Of a stretch of 64,000 bases of DNA, positions 24,001 to 35,795 are shown piece by piece (the first letter of the stretch is position 1; the number at the start of each line of letters is the position of its first letter). This DNA is from Tetrahymena thermophila SB210 (taxonomy: Eukaryota > Ciliophora > Oligohymenophorea > Hymenostomatida > Tetrahymenidae): the NCBI RefSeq assembly GCF_000189635.1, contig NW_002476484.1, positions 372,001-436,000 on the forward strand, in the 5' to 3' direction. The notes below the pieces were generated by a model. That model did no database searches. It worked only from the letters and a program-made list of their open reading frames with translations, and was not told where the DNA came from. The translations under genes were made by a program, and so were the position numbers.

Positions 24001-25173
24001 ATTATGCTAGCTTCTAAATATGATTATTAAAACTATTTGTAAGATAAAGATAGTCAGAACAGATATTTAATACCAGTTAAAAAGATATTAACAAAAACCC
24101 TGAAAGACAAAAAGCCACTCCTTGTTGATTTAGTTTAGTAAAATAGTCAACAGGTTACTTAAAATTAGCAAACTATTGCTGAAAATGATGAAGTAAAATA
24201 AAGTATTAATCTAATTCCAAATAAAATTAGAAAAATCAATTTAAAGAATTCAAAAAATTTGAGTATTTCAACCAATACTGATGAAAAATTGCTTGAATTC
24301 TCCACAATCTCTAACAAAAGTAACTCCTTTTATCTATATCAAGTAAAAAATAATGATTAAAACAACCCTTAATCCTACGACATCCAGACAAACACAACAG
24401 AAAATGCATTTATTACATCGAGATTGAAAAGATAAAGCCCTCTTCAAATTATGAGGCAGACATGCAAATCTGCTGATTCGTAAAGAGTTGTTTAAGAAAA
24501 TAAAATTTAAAAAATAGAAAAAGTGTTGGATATTCAGCAACAACAACAACCAAAATAAAATATATATTAAAACTTAATAAAAAAAAAGGAATAAAATATT
24601 TAAAACAAATAAAATTTAAACAATTAAATGATAAAGTTGTAAATAAATCCTTACGTCGATGAAGTTTATTTGCAGGAAGATTAAAGTAGCTAAATTTAAT
24701 CTACAAAAAAGCCAGCAAGTATTTTATTTAATGAGCAAGAAGCTTATAAAAATTAGATGAATTCAGTTTCACCAATCTAAAATTTAAGTCCCAAAAAGAT
24801 TATTGAAACGTATAAAAATATTTTGGCTAATAAGTAGCAAACTGTTTAAAAATCCAACAAATTAGGTGCATTTACTGCTTACAATAAAACTAGAGACACT
24901 ACCTTTTACATTTAGAAAAATGTAGAAAAAAAAATGATACAAACAATGGCAGACTGGAGAAAAGCCTCTTAAATCCCAAAAAAGTCTGACTTTTTACCAT
25001 ATAACATTTAATCTATAAGTAATACTGTGCCTATCAAACTCAGAAATCCCTAGACTCCTAAAACTTACAGGTTTAGCTGTAGCACATCATCTGAATTATA
25101 AGTATAGATATAGCAAGAAAAAAAATAGCTATCTTTCCCACTAAATTCTCGTAATTCTTTTAGCAAAAATTGA
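21089..25173 (+). CDS. Large protein with two cyclic-nucleotide-binding domains and disordered tail
   Basis: Starts MSRNIDSRTGES. Introns fit at 21630-21721, 22138-22193, 22623-22675 and 22811-22866; all keep frame. The first CNBD begins FEIGTIGEKFYLILEGEVEVY, is interrupted by a ~130-residue Gln/Asn/Ser-rich insert, and resumes with KEGQSFGELALIYNKPRLAT. That phosphate-binding cassette is canonical (FGELAL...PRxAT), so nucleotide binding is likely. The second CNBD (FSKGDPSNAVYIVQHGEF ... NEMFGEEDLLKDQNRSF) has a shorter insert and a degenerate cassette without the PR-A pair. The last ~700 residues are a Gln/Asn/Ser/Lys-rich, probably disordered tail ending SFSKN. No kinase or channel domain is present, so it is not PKA, PKG or a CNG channel as such. 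A scaffold or sensor role is inference. Confidence 0.8.
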
Positions 25174-25671
25174 TGTTCAATAATTTAAAATTTTTATTGT
25201 TAATAGTTTCATTTATTTCCAAAACATAATAAAATTTGTATTAATTCACTATAATTATTTAATTCTTTATAATATTTAAAATTTCATGTAAATATCTTAT
25301 ATACATAACATAGCTTACATTTTCCAAACTAATCCTGTATTTCTAAAAATATTTTTTGGTCAAAAATAATATTTTTGTAAAAAATTATTTGGTAAATTTT
25401 TCAGTCCATCAAATTAAACTAAAAATATAATATATCCTAAGATTATCATAAAAAAATGAATTAGTTTTACTGAAATTTTTTTTCTAATTTAAAAATTTGT
25501 TTTAACTTTTAATTTGTTTGTTTCATAAGTAATTTATTTATTTATTAATTAATTTTTGTTAACTTGAATGTAGATTAATAAAATACAATATGAATTTTTT
25601 ATTTAACATAAATGTATTTTTTATTTATTTTTATTGATAAATATTTATTTCAATTTCATCTGTTATATGTT
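25174..25671. other. Intergenic, convergent 3' ends
   Basis: Very AT-rich region between two converging stop codons. Only 3' untranslated and termination sequence is expected; nothing else seen. Confidence 0.6.
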
Positions 25672-28600
25672 TCAGAATAGTTTTTTGGTTTTTACATCTG
25701 AAGAACTATCAGAGCTATCTAAATACCAGTTGGTTGTGCTTCCAGATAATTCTGAGCTATTCTTAGCCATATAGTTATCAAAATATCCATAATTTTAAAA
25801 TACTTGTGCTCCAAGTATAAAAATCATTAAAGCTAAATTAATGTAATTGTAAAGTCCTGTTCCTGGAATTTAGTATAAAGCCTAGGCAATATATCCACTA
25901 TCCTTGCTTGAAGTTGTGGATTACTTGAGTTCATTTTAACCAATCAAATTAGATTCTTTTAAAAGGAAAATACTTTAATAAAATAATTTTGTTAATGAAA
26001 TAAAGTACAGTCGATATAATTTTGAGCATTCTTGAGGGAGTATCCAACTATGAGTTGGCGGAGAGAAGAAATCAAACCGAACAATGTAAGGCCGATAGTA
26101 AATCCGATAGTGGCTGATGTACCTAGAATCATGGCAGTGAACATAATATAAGAAACAACCTTGATTTTTAATAAATAAATTTACTAAGTTTTACATTTAT
26201 AAATTGTATATTATTTTACGATAATCAAATTAAGCAAAACAGTGTAGAATGATGGTGTAAAGGTACTGAGAATTAGCTTATTTAAATTTTCGAAGTGACT
26301 TTGAGAAACTTTTACCCTGAAATTATTGCTTTCATCAACCTATTTAGCATATTATGAAAATCAATTTTAGATATTTTTTCTTGAATAATATTTTTACCAT
26401 TTTAGATGCTAAGTGCTATATTCCCAAAGTGTTGACATACGATATGAGTTATATCATAGAACATCCAATAAGGAATCCTACTAAAATTCCTCCATTGAAA
26501 ATAGCAGAAGCTTATTATTTTGTTATTTGGACGATAGATGCAATTATGAGCAAATTAGCGAAGAAGTTTCCTGCAATATTAAGCAACTAGATCAATGATG
26601 AGAAGTTGTTTGTTGCCCAGTTAATGAGTCTTAGTCTTGTACAGAATTACTCAAGACCATTAAGTCCAGCTGTAGTAACTGAATCGCTAGTTGCCAAACT
26701 GAAGAAGCAAACGCCTAGGAGTAATGGAGCTGACTAAAGAATACCAATGGTAATCCAATTCAAACCGAAAACACCTCCAAAGTAGTAAGCAAAGTAAACT
26801 GTAAAAGCTAAGATAAATACAATAATGCATGTGGCTACATTGCTTTAAGATTCAGCATAAGCAACTCCGTAGCTGAAAGAGGTTGTTCTGAACTACTTAC
26901 TAACTCTTCTTACCTAATTAATATATTTCAAATATGTATAAATATCATTTTTTATTTATGATGTAAATGCTTACCAATGAGAAACCGTATGAAGTCCAGA
27001 CTTCGTAGAATAGAATAATTAAGAATGAAATAACTTGCCCAATTTGCAAGCACCAGATCAAATCACCTTCGGAAATATCTGAGTCAAAGAATGAAGGATT
27101 TTTAGTACCATCTTTTCCGATAGAAATTTTAGTAGGAACAAGTTCAGATGGTAGGAAGAAGAGTAAGATGAAACTGATTATATTAATAACAATGTATTGA
27201 ATTCTTATCTGTTTGGCGATGAATGAAGAAGTTGGTTGCAACTAAAACTTGTCAGAAGCAAACTTGGATATCCAAGAGACTACAAAAGTTATTAACACAT
27301 TTAATGACATCAAATATACCAATAAATTGAATGTTGTGTTGTCAGTATCGTCTTTACCACTGTTTTTAGTTTGTTAAAAAATAAATAAGAACTTAGATTT
27401 TATTCAATCAAAATTTGTATTTACGTTGAAAGAAGGTTTGTAGCTACGATTAAAGTAGAAATAAGGGAAATCAAGTCGAGAGTAGATGTGACGTTATGAC
27501 TAAAGTAATTTCCAATAATTTCACCATACTTCAGATTGTTGTGAGCACTAGCAGCATCAGGTGTGCCAATGTCTTTTAACTGCTCATCTAATTTAAAAAT
27601 AAATAAATAATTAAATAAAATATTTTTTTTTAAAAGTAATTTTCTAATTACCAATTTAAGTAGAACCAATGCTTATGCCTTTACTCAAGTTACCTCCCAA
27701 ATCTCTGTAGAAAAGACTTGCAAGACAGACTATAAAATTTACAAATAAAGAATGTTTCAAAGATATAAATTTGTAAGTAGAAAAAGTACCTCCAAGTGAG
27801 AAGGACAAACTGTTAAAGTAGAAATTCTACTGATACTTCTTTTGGTCATAATCTTCAAAATACCATTCTATTTATTGTTATAATAATAATGATGAATTAA
27901 TTTTGAAATGCTTTGAGTTGACTTTTACTTTCAAACTTTGGAATGACTAAGAGAAGTGTAAGTATAAAAATAGAGAGAATTCCTGTTGTGATACTGTTAT
28001 TCATTATGTATCCTTCAGAAAAAGTAACTTCCTTATCATCTTGGGCTGTGAATAAAACTCTAGCTCTGCTTTGGCTGGTCAACAAAATAACCAAGAAAGT
28101 GCATAAACTAGTGATCAACAATCCAATTAGGAAAGGCAAAAAGAGCCATAAATATTAGCCATCGAGACTAAACCATATCTATTTATTTTTTTAGATAAAT
28201 ATTAATTCACAAATAATCAACTTAATTTGTAAGCTAAATTCAAATATTCATAATTTGGTTCAATACAAATTATTAGCAAAATTATTTTGTTGCTCATATA
28301 AAAAGAATCAAATATAAATAAGTGTTTCTTTTTAGCTCAAAAATAAATAAAATCGTTGTAATTAATCTTAATTGATTGAATATTAATATCTTAAAAGTAG
28401 GAATGAAGTGTGTGTTTGATTTAAGTAAATATATATATATTTTTTTTAGTATGTTAGCTTATATTTTCTATCTTTAATTTACAATGAAAGTCAAGCAGAA
28501 GATGGTTGCTACTATCAGCATGCTGATTGATTAGTAAGTAAAAAGAAAAAGAGACTCTTTTAATAGACGCTTACAAGAATCTTAGAAGCTTAAAGCTCTC

Positions 28601-28960
28601 TGATCAGCTCCTAAGGTTTGTATGACTAATAGTGCTTCTCTATCAGCAAATGTACCTCCAACTTATCCAGTTTTTAATTTCTTGTAATCTTCAGCAACAT
28701 TCCCAAAAAAGTTCTATGTTAAAAAAATAAAATTAAATAGGCATTTCCTAGTAACATTTGAATTAAATTTTGTTTGAAATAACATTTCAGACTTTTAGGA
28801 GCGCTTATGTGTATTAAAAAAACGTGCATTTGTAATGCTATCAAATAATATGATAATTTGCAAATTGTGTTACCTTGACGAATGCCATGACAATAGAGTA
28901 AATCAAACAAATTACAGAGAAAATGATTGTAGTTAATACTGCTGTATCGGAATCGATCAT
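25672..28960 (-). CDS. Membrane pyrophosphatase (M-PPase) homologue without catalytic residues
   Basis: A minus-strand gene of about ten exons starting MIDSDTAVLTTIIFSV and ending VKTKKLF. The chain is polytopic, with some 14-16 hydrophobic segments. Order and spacing follow H+-translocating pyrophosphatases: a LTSQSRARVLFTAQ segment matches VATRANVRTAxAA, and DLGGNLSKGISIGSTQIDEQ matches [20 protein letters not shown]. Later GLNGLEQFCTRLRLINWATN matches the GGIAEMA...RERTDALDAAGN region, NGGILVGFLIGC matches GLLLGAMLPY, and GTGLYNYINLALM matches GPSLNILIKLM. In the first of these hallmark motifs both Asp and the Lys are replaced (Ser, Thr, Glu), and the DNVGDNVGD block is gone. So the fold seems kept but pyrophosphate hydrolysis should be lost. 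Intron borders (for example GTAAAAG, GTACTTT, GTAATTAG) all keep frame. The function is unknown. Confidence 0.65.
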
Positions 28961-29217
28961 TTCAGGAGAATACTTAAGAAATAGTCGATTATGTATTAGT
29001 TTTATATGTGTTTTAAATTCTATTATTGTTATAAATCTATAGCTTTCTCTAAGTATTCAAGATTCTAGTATTAATTAATATATATTTTTATTAGCTTTTT
29101 AATAGATTCAATGCATGCTTTTTTTAATGTAATTAGAAATTTGTTTGTTTTACTTGCTCAATCAATATCATTCATTCTCTTTACAAAACCTATTTTCCTT
29201 TTTTTTATTTGCAAAAA

Positions 29218-29532
29218 TCAATCAAACTCAAAAATTTCATTCATTTTACTGCATTTTAAATTTGATAATAAGACAGCTTGCCCACTTTCTTATCTCTGCT
29301 AAAACGGATTAGGCCATTATTCTATATTGAAAAACGTATAGATTTAATTTTATATAAATTCTATTAAAATCATATTATCAATAAATTAATTCATTTTAAA
29401 CAATTAAGTTTTTATATTTTATTGTGATTATTTTAAAATTAAATTCATGTTTAAAAGCTTAATCAAATACCAAAAGTCTATGACATCTTCTTTAATGCTA
29501 ATTTCAAATTCTTTTTTTAACTATTTTTACAT
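29218..29532 (-). CDS. Small ORF, doubtful
   Basis: A 104-codon frame on the minus strand from ATG at 29532 to TGA at 29220-29218, starting MQKQLKKEFEISIKED and ending MNEIFEFD. The two ends have reasonable composition and higher GC; the middle looks like intron or spacer (very AT-rich, ending in AATATAG). Random frames of this length are not rare when only TGA terminates, so it may be chance or a two-exon relic. Confidence 0.2.
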
Positions 29533-30800
29533 GATTAAATAAGTATTTCAAAAATTAAAAATTAAAAGAATTAACACTCTATAAAATAAAGATATGCTCA
29601 TAAATAGATAAAAATCAAACCTAATTATTTATTAGCAATATATTTAATCCATAATTCTTATCCTACTGACTGAATATTTTCTTTAGTTTAGGTAAGTCAA
29701 AATAATATCTTGAATAATCAATCAATTCAAATTTTTAGAACTTTTTCAGCAGAAATAAATATTTTAAAAATTGGATGGTTATTCAAAATAAATAAATAAA
29801 AATACTTGCAATTAAAATTTCTTAAAAAATATTTTAAGAATTTTTATTTTTAAAAATTATTCAATTTGATTAAAATAGAACAATCTTTTATTTACCAAAT
29901 TTCTTTCTTATTAATTAAATTAAAATTAAAAAATTTTTAGTTTATGAGAGAAAAAAATATCTTGTCATATAATATATTACTGAATATAACAATTTAATAT
30001 TTTAAAAATAAATTTGCAATAATTTAAAATATAATCGTAAATACTAATAATTAAAATAAATTATTTTTTATTTAGATTTTAAATACTGAATGCATTTAAA
30101 ATAGCTACAAAAACAAAAAAAATTTAGGAGTGTTTCCTACATTTAAAAAAAATCTCTTAGAAAGAGAAAAAAATAAATAATATTTTTTTTCTCCTAAAAT
30201 TATAACATTTAAGGTAATTAATAAAAAAACTTATTAAGCATTTCTGTTCAATATAAAAGGTTTACATTCAAAATTAAAACACTTTTAAGTTTAAATAATA
30301 TCTATTTCTTGTTTTTTAATTTAAAAATATAGTAAAAATTAGCTGTGTTATTTAAATAAATATTAGCTATTTGAAAAATGAGTTTTATATAAATTGTATT
30401 GAAAAATACACATACACACTCGCACATTCACAAGATATTTTCAAATTTAACAAACTTAGAATCCAAAAAATAATTCCTTTCAGGTTTTTTCAGCTTTGAA
30501 TGAAAAAATAGAAAATATAAATTTTAAATTATATTCAAGTTAAAATATTTGTAAATCCTAAATATTTTGGCTCTAAAAGTGTTTATATTAATATTTAAAG
30601 GATATTTCATTCAAATATATTCTAAAAAATATTAAAAATAATATCAAAATGATCTTCATTCATTTATATTAAGACTTTTAATAATAAAGGTTTTTGGTGA
30701 TTATAGTTTCAATAAAATAATGGTCTAATTATTTATTATTTTAAATGTAAAAACAAATAAAAAATTATTTTAATTTAAAATTGTATTATTTATATTTTCT
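29533..30800. other. Intergenic, extremely AT-rich
   Basis: Long A/T runs with a short (CA)n-like patch near 30408-30430. I see nothing that looks coding or structured. Confidence 0.5.
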
Positions 30801-31280
30801 TCAACAAAATAAAAACAACAATATTAATTTTATAAACTATAATATTATATATATCAAAATTAGTACCCTCATTAGTTCGTCTTGTTTATTAACATTTTTT
30901 GGAATTATGCTATGACATTCAATTTGAATATAAGGTATAATTAAATATTCTAAACAAATAAAAACAGCAATCAATTCTTTTAGAAATTCTCCTTAACTAA
31001 GATAAAGTTATACCCAATAAATAACACTTATAATATTATAAATTAATCCACAAGCATAAAATTATTTAAAATCATCTCCCATTTCCTTTTTATCACCATA
31101 AATTAAGCAAAATAAATCCAATATGCCACAAGCAAAGTAGTAAAAAAATTAAGTTACAATAAATGATTTTTTTGAGACTACTCCATCAAAACAGCAATTA
31201 TTTTATTCGATAAAAGGATTCTCAATATCATATTAATTTTATTGTTCCGTATCATCTCTCAAAGAAAATTATCTGCTCAT
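30801..31280 (-). CDS. Small four-helix membrane protein, unrecognised
   Basis: A single-exon, 159-residue frame starting MSRQFSLRDDTEQQNQ at 31280 and ending LLFLFC at a TGA. A polar N terminus of about 40 residues (with NNCCFDG) precedes four hydrophobic segments: IVTQFFYYFACGILDLFC, FYACGLIYNIISVIYW, LIAVFICLEYLIIPYI and VLILIYIILQFIKLILL. Its GC content and use of Cys, Gly and Asp exceed those of the surrounding spacer, which supports a real gene. Cys-Gly pairs repeat at similar places in helices one and two (FACGI, YACGL), suggesting an internal duplication. I do not recognise a family, and no neighbour points to a function. Confidence 0.55.
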
Positions 31281-32486
31281 TTTATATATTTATATATATT
31301 TTTTTTTAATATTATTAGATTATATTATTTATTTATCAAATATTTGAATAAATGAATGATTAAATTATTAATTAAATATGATTGATCGATTAATTTCTTC
31401 ACAGAATTTGATTAGTTTTGAATGAAAATTTTTTGAAATTAAATTTAGGATTTGATTGAGATCAAATAAATAAAAATTAATTTATCTTATTTAATCTATC
31501 TTCAATATTCATTAATTTAAGCTTCTTTATATTAAGGCTCCTTACTCAAATGTTCTGGAGCTTGATTATATTAAGTCCTTTAAATAATTGTTTTAAATTT
31601 TTTTTATTTAAATGTTTTTAATTTATAAGATGGAAATAAATTTTAATTACTTTTTTATGAAAAAAAATTAGCAAAAGGTCATAAATTTTTTTACATTAAG
31701 AATCTTAGAAAAAAATAAATGAGAACTTTGAATTACTTAAGATTTTATCCAAGCATAAAATCTGATGGAGATTAGACAGACCCTACTTAATGAGGATTAA
31801 TTGTATTTATTTTTTTAAAATTAATTGAAATTTCTAAAATTAAAATTAACAACCATTATCTTTATTTTTTTAATTTCAATTATTCTAAAGATTTTATGTA
31901 ATTTACTATCCCCTAAAATGAAGTTAAAATGTGCCTTTTAATTAATTTTTAACCCACTAAAATGTTCATACACAATCTTTAATACTGAAATCAAATATAT
32001 GTTCTGTTCATTTTTAGTAATTACTAATTTTATGATGGTTAAATATGTCAAGTATATTAATTAAATTAATCTAATTTAATATATAAATAATTTTAAACAA
32101 ATTAAAATTGGTGTAATTTCTGAATTTTTATGTTTTATAAAAGAAGTATTAATTTGTGTGTTTAATAACTAATAGAATACACAACAAACAAACAACTAGT
32201 TTTTTAATTTTACAGAAAAAAGAATATGGTGTATTTATTTGGGTATTAATTTTATCAGAATGAATATTGGTTAAATATTTAATTATTTTAAGTTAAATAT
32301 TAAATGAATGAATGATAAAAAATTTTATCAGAAATGTATAAATGCATTTATAGAGATTAATAAGATATTTTATCTTTTCTTATTAAAATTTTTTTGAGCC
32401 TAATTAGATAATCAATCAGTGTTATTATTTAAAAGGCAAAAAAAATTAATTAAAAAATCTTTTAAGAAAAAGATTTGTTTTTAAAA
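31281..32486. other. Intergenic between divergent genes
   Basis: A 1.2 kb AT-rich stretch that should hold the promoters of the small membrane protein (minus) and the first AIG1-like gene (plus). No coding frames or strong repeats. Confidence 0.5.
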
Positions 32487-33224
32487 ATGGGAATTGGTTT
32501 TTTGAAATTATGGATTCACTTACTTTTCACTGCAATAAATATTTTCTATTTTGTTCTGCTAAGAAGAATGACTGAAGGGAGTTTTTTGATGCGCATTTGG
32601 AATTAGCATGTTTATTTGACAAACATAACTCACACACTAGTTACTATTTATTATTTATTAGTGACCATATAAGATATTATTTAGATTATTAACAAAAATA
32701 AAATGGGAACAAGCTCTTATACTTCTAGCACTCATAATTACTATTAGTTTGTTTTTTCTTTATCTATGCTTGTAGGTGTTGCTTATTGGTCTTTAATGAT
32801 ATATGATCCTAAAACTTTATGGGGTTCTGTAGATTATTAAAAATTAAATATATACTAAATTATGACATATATTCATGGAGGAAATCACTTAATTTTGTAC
32901 TCAGAGTTTTTTTTTTATCAACAATATGTTTTCCTCAATAGAACTTAAAAGTTTACTATGGGTATTATATTATTTGTCTGCTACTTTACAATTACTGCAA
33001 TACATTATTTTGTCTTTGGAAAAGTTGTTTACAATTTCTAAAACTTAGGTTTTGCTTCTATGGTTTCAATTTACTCTAGTTTTGTAATAGTTTTCTTTTT
33101 TATTGAATACATATCCTTAAAATTGTTTGGCAAAATAGGATTATACAAATTCTCTCCAGATTGTCAATAATTAAAATCATAAACATAAAATAGTCTGAAA
33201 ATTCCAAGTAAAAAAAATAATTGA
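32487..33224 (+). CDS. AIG1/FAR-17a family membrane protein, copy 1
   Basis: An intronless 245-residue protein with six hydrophobic segments. AIG1/FAR-17a features are RIWNQHVYLTNITHTLVT after the first helix, YWSLMIYDPKTLWG at the lumen/cytosol turn (family: fWglY..Dre...P), YIHGGNHLILYSE in the place of the conserved NH..HT segment, and GKVVYNF near the last helix. The family includes lipid hydrolases that split branched fatty-acid esters (AIG1, ADTRP) using a Thr and a His. I could not place the catalytic Thr with certainty, so activity is open. It is followed by a closely related copy at 33990. Start is the first ATG; the stop is TGA. Confidence 0.6.
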
Positions 33225-33989
33225 GCTAAAAAACACCACTGCCACATTAATAAAATTATTTTCTATCATTTAAAAATTGTATTTTTAATATTTATGTTTG
33301 TTTTTTTCATACACTGCTTATTTTTTATTTAATTTAAATTTAGAATTATCTCTTTATCTCAGTGCTTTATAAATAAATATATTTTTTTTATTATAAAAAA
33401 TTTAAAAAAATTTATGTCTATCTAAATAACTTTTTGTTTTTTAAAAATATCTAACTATAAAATAAAATAAATTTATGATAAAAACAAAATAATTTGAATA
33501 TTACGGATAAGATAATCAAATCAATTTATTAAAAAAATTATCATTAAACTATTTATATAATTATGTTCATAATTAATATTCATGTTATTTTTAATTAATT
33601 AATTAATTATCATTCTGTTTATTGGATAGATTGATTTGAATCTTTATATCTTTTTAAATTTTTATTTATTGTGTTAGGATTTTATTTATTAAAAATGTAA
33701 ATAAAACTTTGAAATCTCAAATCTTTTTAAAATTTTAAAGCAATTCAAACTGCTTAGTAATTCTGATGAGTAATTAAATTATAAAAAATAAATACCATAC
33801 ATTTAGATACATTTATTTTTTAGATTCATGATTCAAAATCAACAAACAAATGTACAGAATCGATGTAACTTAGAAAAATAGAAAGAAGCATATACATACC
33901 TTTTTAAATAAAGAAAAAGAGTAAATCATAAAGTTAATTATTAATAATTAATTAATTAATTATTTTTTAATAGAAATTTGCTAATTAAA
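33225..33989. other. Spacer between tandem AIG1-like copies
   Basis: AT-rich with short TTAA and TAAT runs. It holds the 3' end of copy 1 and the promoter of copy 2. Nothing else seen. Confidence 0.6.
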
Positions 33990-34754
33990 ATGAATAATAC
34001 AACAAGATTAATTGTTCACTTAATTTTCGCCACGTTGACACTCTTCTACTTTAACTAATGCAGAAAACTAGTTGAAAGAGGAGGAGGATCTTTTTGGTAT
34101 ATTATCTGGAATTAGCATGTTTTTTTGACCAATTTAACACATACTCTAGTTACTATTTACTACATATATGTCTTGTACTAAGATATAATTAGAATTTTAG
34201 GTGTTTCTATTGAAAAGAAAGAGCATTTCAACAAATATACATACAGCCCTATCACTCACACTTATTTTTAGCTCGTATTAAGTTTATCAATGATAGTAGG
34301 GCTCGGATACTGGTCTTTGATGATTGTTGATCCTCAACTTTTGTGGGGTAAAATTGATCCTCAAACTATGAATGCATATTATATGATGAGCTACTTGCAT
34401 GGTGGAAATCACTTGCATCTATATATTGAAATTTTTCTCTATAAATAGCATGTCTTTATCAATAAAAAGCAAAAATTCACAATTGATTTCATGATTCTTT
34501 CAGCATACTTTACAATCACGGCCATTCAATACTTTGTCTTTGGCAAAGTTGTCTATAATTTCTAGAATGAAGGATTAGCTGTTATGATTCCTATATACAT
34601 ATTAAGCACTCTAGCTTTTGCAGCTTTCGACTTTGGATTCTTAGCAATTTCAACTAAAATAGGTTTATATGATGTTTCTATTGATAAAGAGTAAAAAGAA
34701 GCTATTAAAAATGGAGAATAAAATACAGCTAAAAGTCAAAAAAAGAATAATTGA
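33990..34754 (+). CDS. AIG1/FAR-17a family membrane protein, copy 2
   Basis: An intronless 254-residue protein sharing with copy 1 the segments IWNQHVFLTNLTHTLVTIYY, GYWSLMIVDPQLLWG, YLHGGNHLHLYIE and AYFTITAIQYFVFGKVVYN. The loop between helices two and three is longer and more charged (ISIEKKEHFNKYTYS-like), and the C-terminal tail is Lys/Gln/Asn-rich (KSQKKNN). Same orientation, about 765 bp downstream of copy 1: a tandem duplication that has diverged. Copy 2 keeps one more His in the GGNHLHLY segment than copy 1, so if only one copy is catalytic I would pick this one. Confidence 0.62.
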
Positions 34755-35795
34755 TGTGAGATATATATATTATTTACATATAATAAAGGCATCTCAATTA
34801 AGTTTGCTGTAAAAATCTTTCAAAATTAAAATTAATGAATGAATGAATGAATGAGTGCGTAAATAAATTAATAAATATATTAATTTTTATGTAAAAATAA
34901 AATGATCATTTTGTATTTGCATTAATATATTTTAAAATAAAAAGATTTATATTTTATTTTTATTTACTTTGTAATTGTTAAAATAAATTAAATTTCTGAC
35001 TGATGGCAAATATAGCTTATCCTGAAATTAAAAAATCGCCAATTGTGTAGGTGAGCATATATATGGTGTTTATTTTGTTGTTTTTAACCTAATTTTATTT
35101 TTTTATCAAATTTTATCAATTTTTGTAAATATTTAATGCCTTTTCTCATATTTTGAACGTAAAAAAAATTTTTATTTTTATTTTTGAAAACATTTTCTAC
35201 GTTAGATTTGAATGAAAAAATTTTTATTTTTTGTTTTAAATTTTTTTGAAATATTCCATAAACTATTTATTATTTATTTTAGTAAAATTTAAATGATTAA
35301 ATACATAAAAAATAATCTAGTTTAAGGCAATCCACTATAAAATTCAACTTTAAATACTTATTGATTTATAAAGTTTTTTATTTTTTAATTATAATTCAAA
35401 TACCCACTGAATAAGTTTTTTATTTTTGAATCAAGTATTTTTTAGTTAATGTGAAAAATCATAAGAATTTTAATAAATATTAAAATAAAATTCTAATTTT
35501 AAATAATAATTTAAAATAGAAATTAATTAAAACCATAAACTATCTATTCGTTGATTAGATTTATTATAAATTTTTAATGTAAGTTTATAAATTCAAATAA
35601 TACCATTACGCCTATTTAAAGTTGTTTAGACATTCACACATATAATTTACATATAAATATCACATCAATTAATTAGTAATAGGATATTTATTTTGTTTTT
35701 ATTACTGAAAATAAATAATGGTATTTAATTTTTATTTTAAGCAATAGAAAGAAAATTATTCTTTTTTTTAATTCTTGTTTCATGTTTTTATAATT
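34755..35795. other. Intergenic with one isolated exon-like start
   Basis: At about 34999-35049 a short frame, MANIAYPEIKKSPIVQ, runs into a GTGAGC donor, but no following exon can be found in the AT-only sequence before the convergent condensin stop. It may be a gene relic or chance. Confidence 0.35.

Noticed and set aside
34999-35049. Possible first exon MANIAYPEIKKSPIVQ followed by GTGAGC
   Set aside because: No second exon can be found before the convergent condensin gene; kept only as a note on the intergenic entry.
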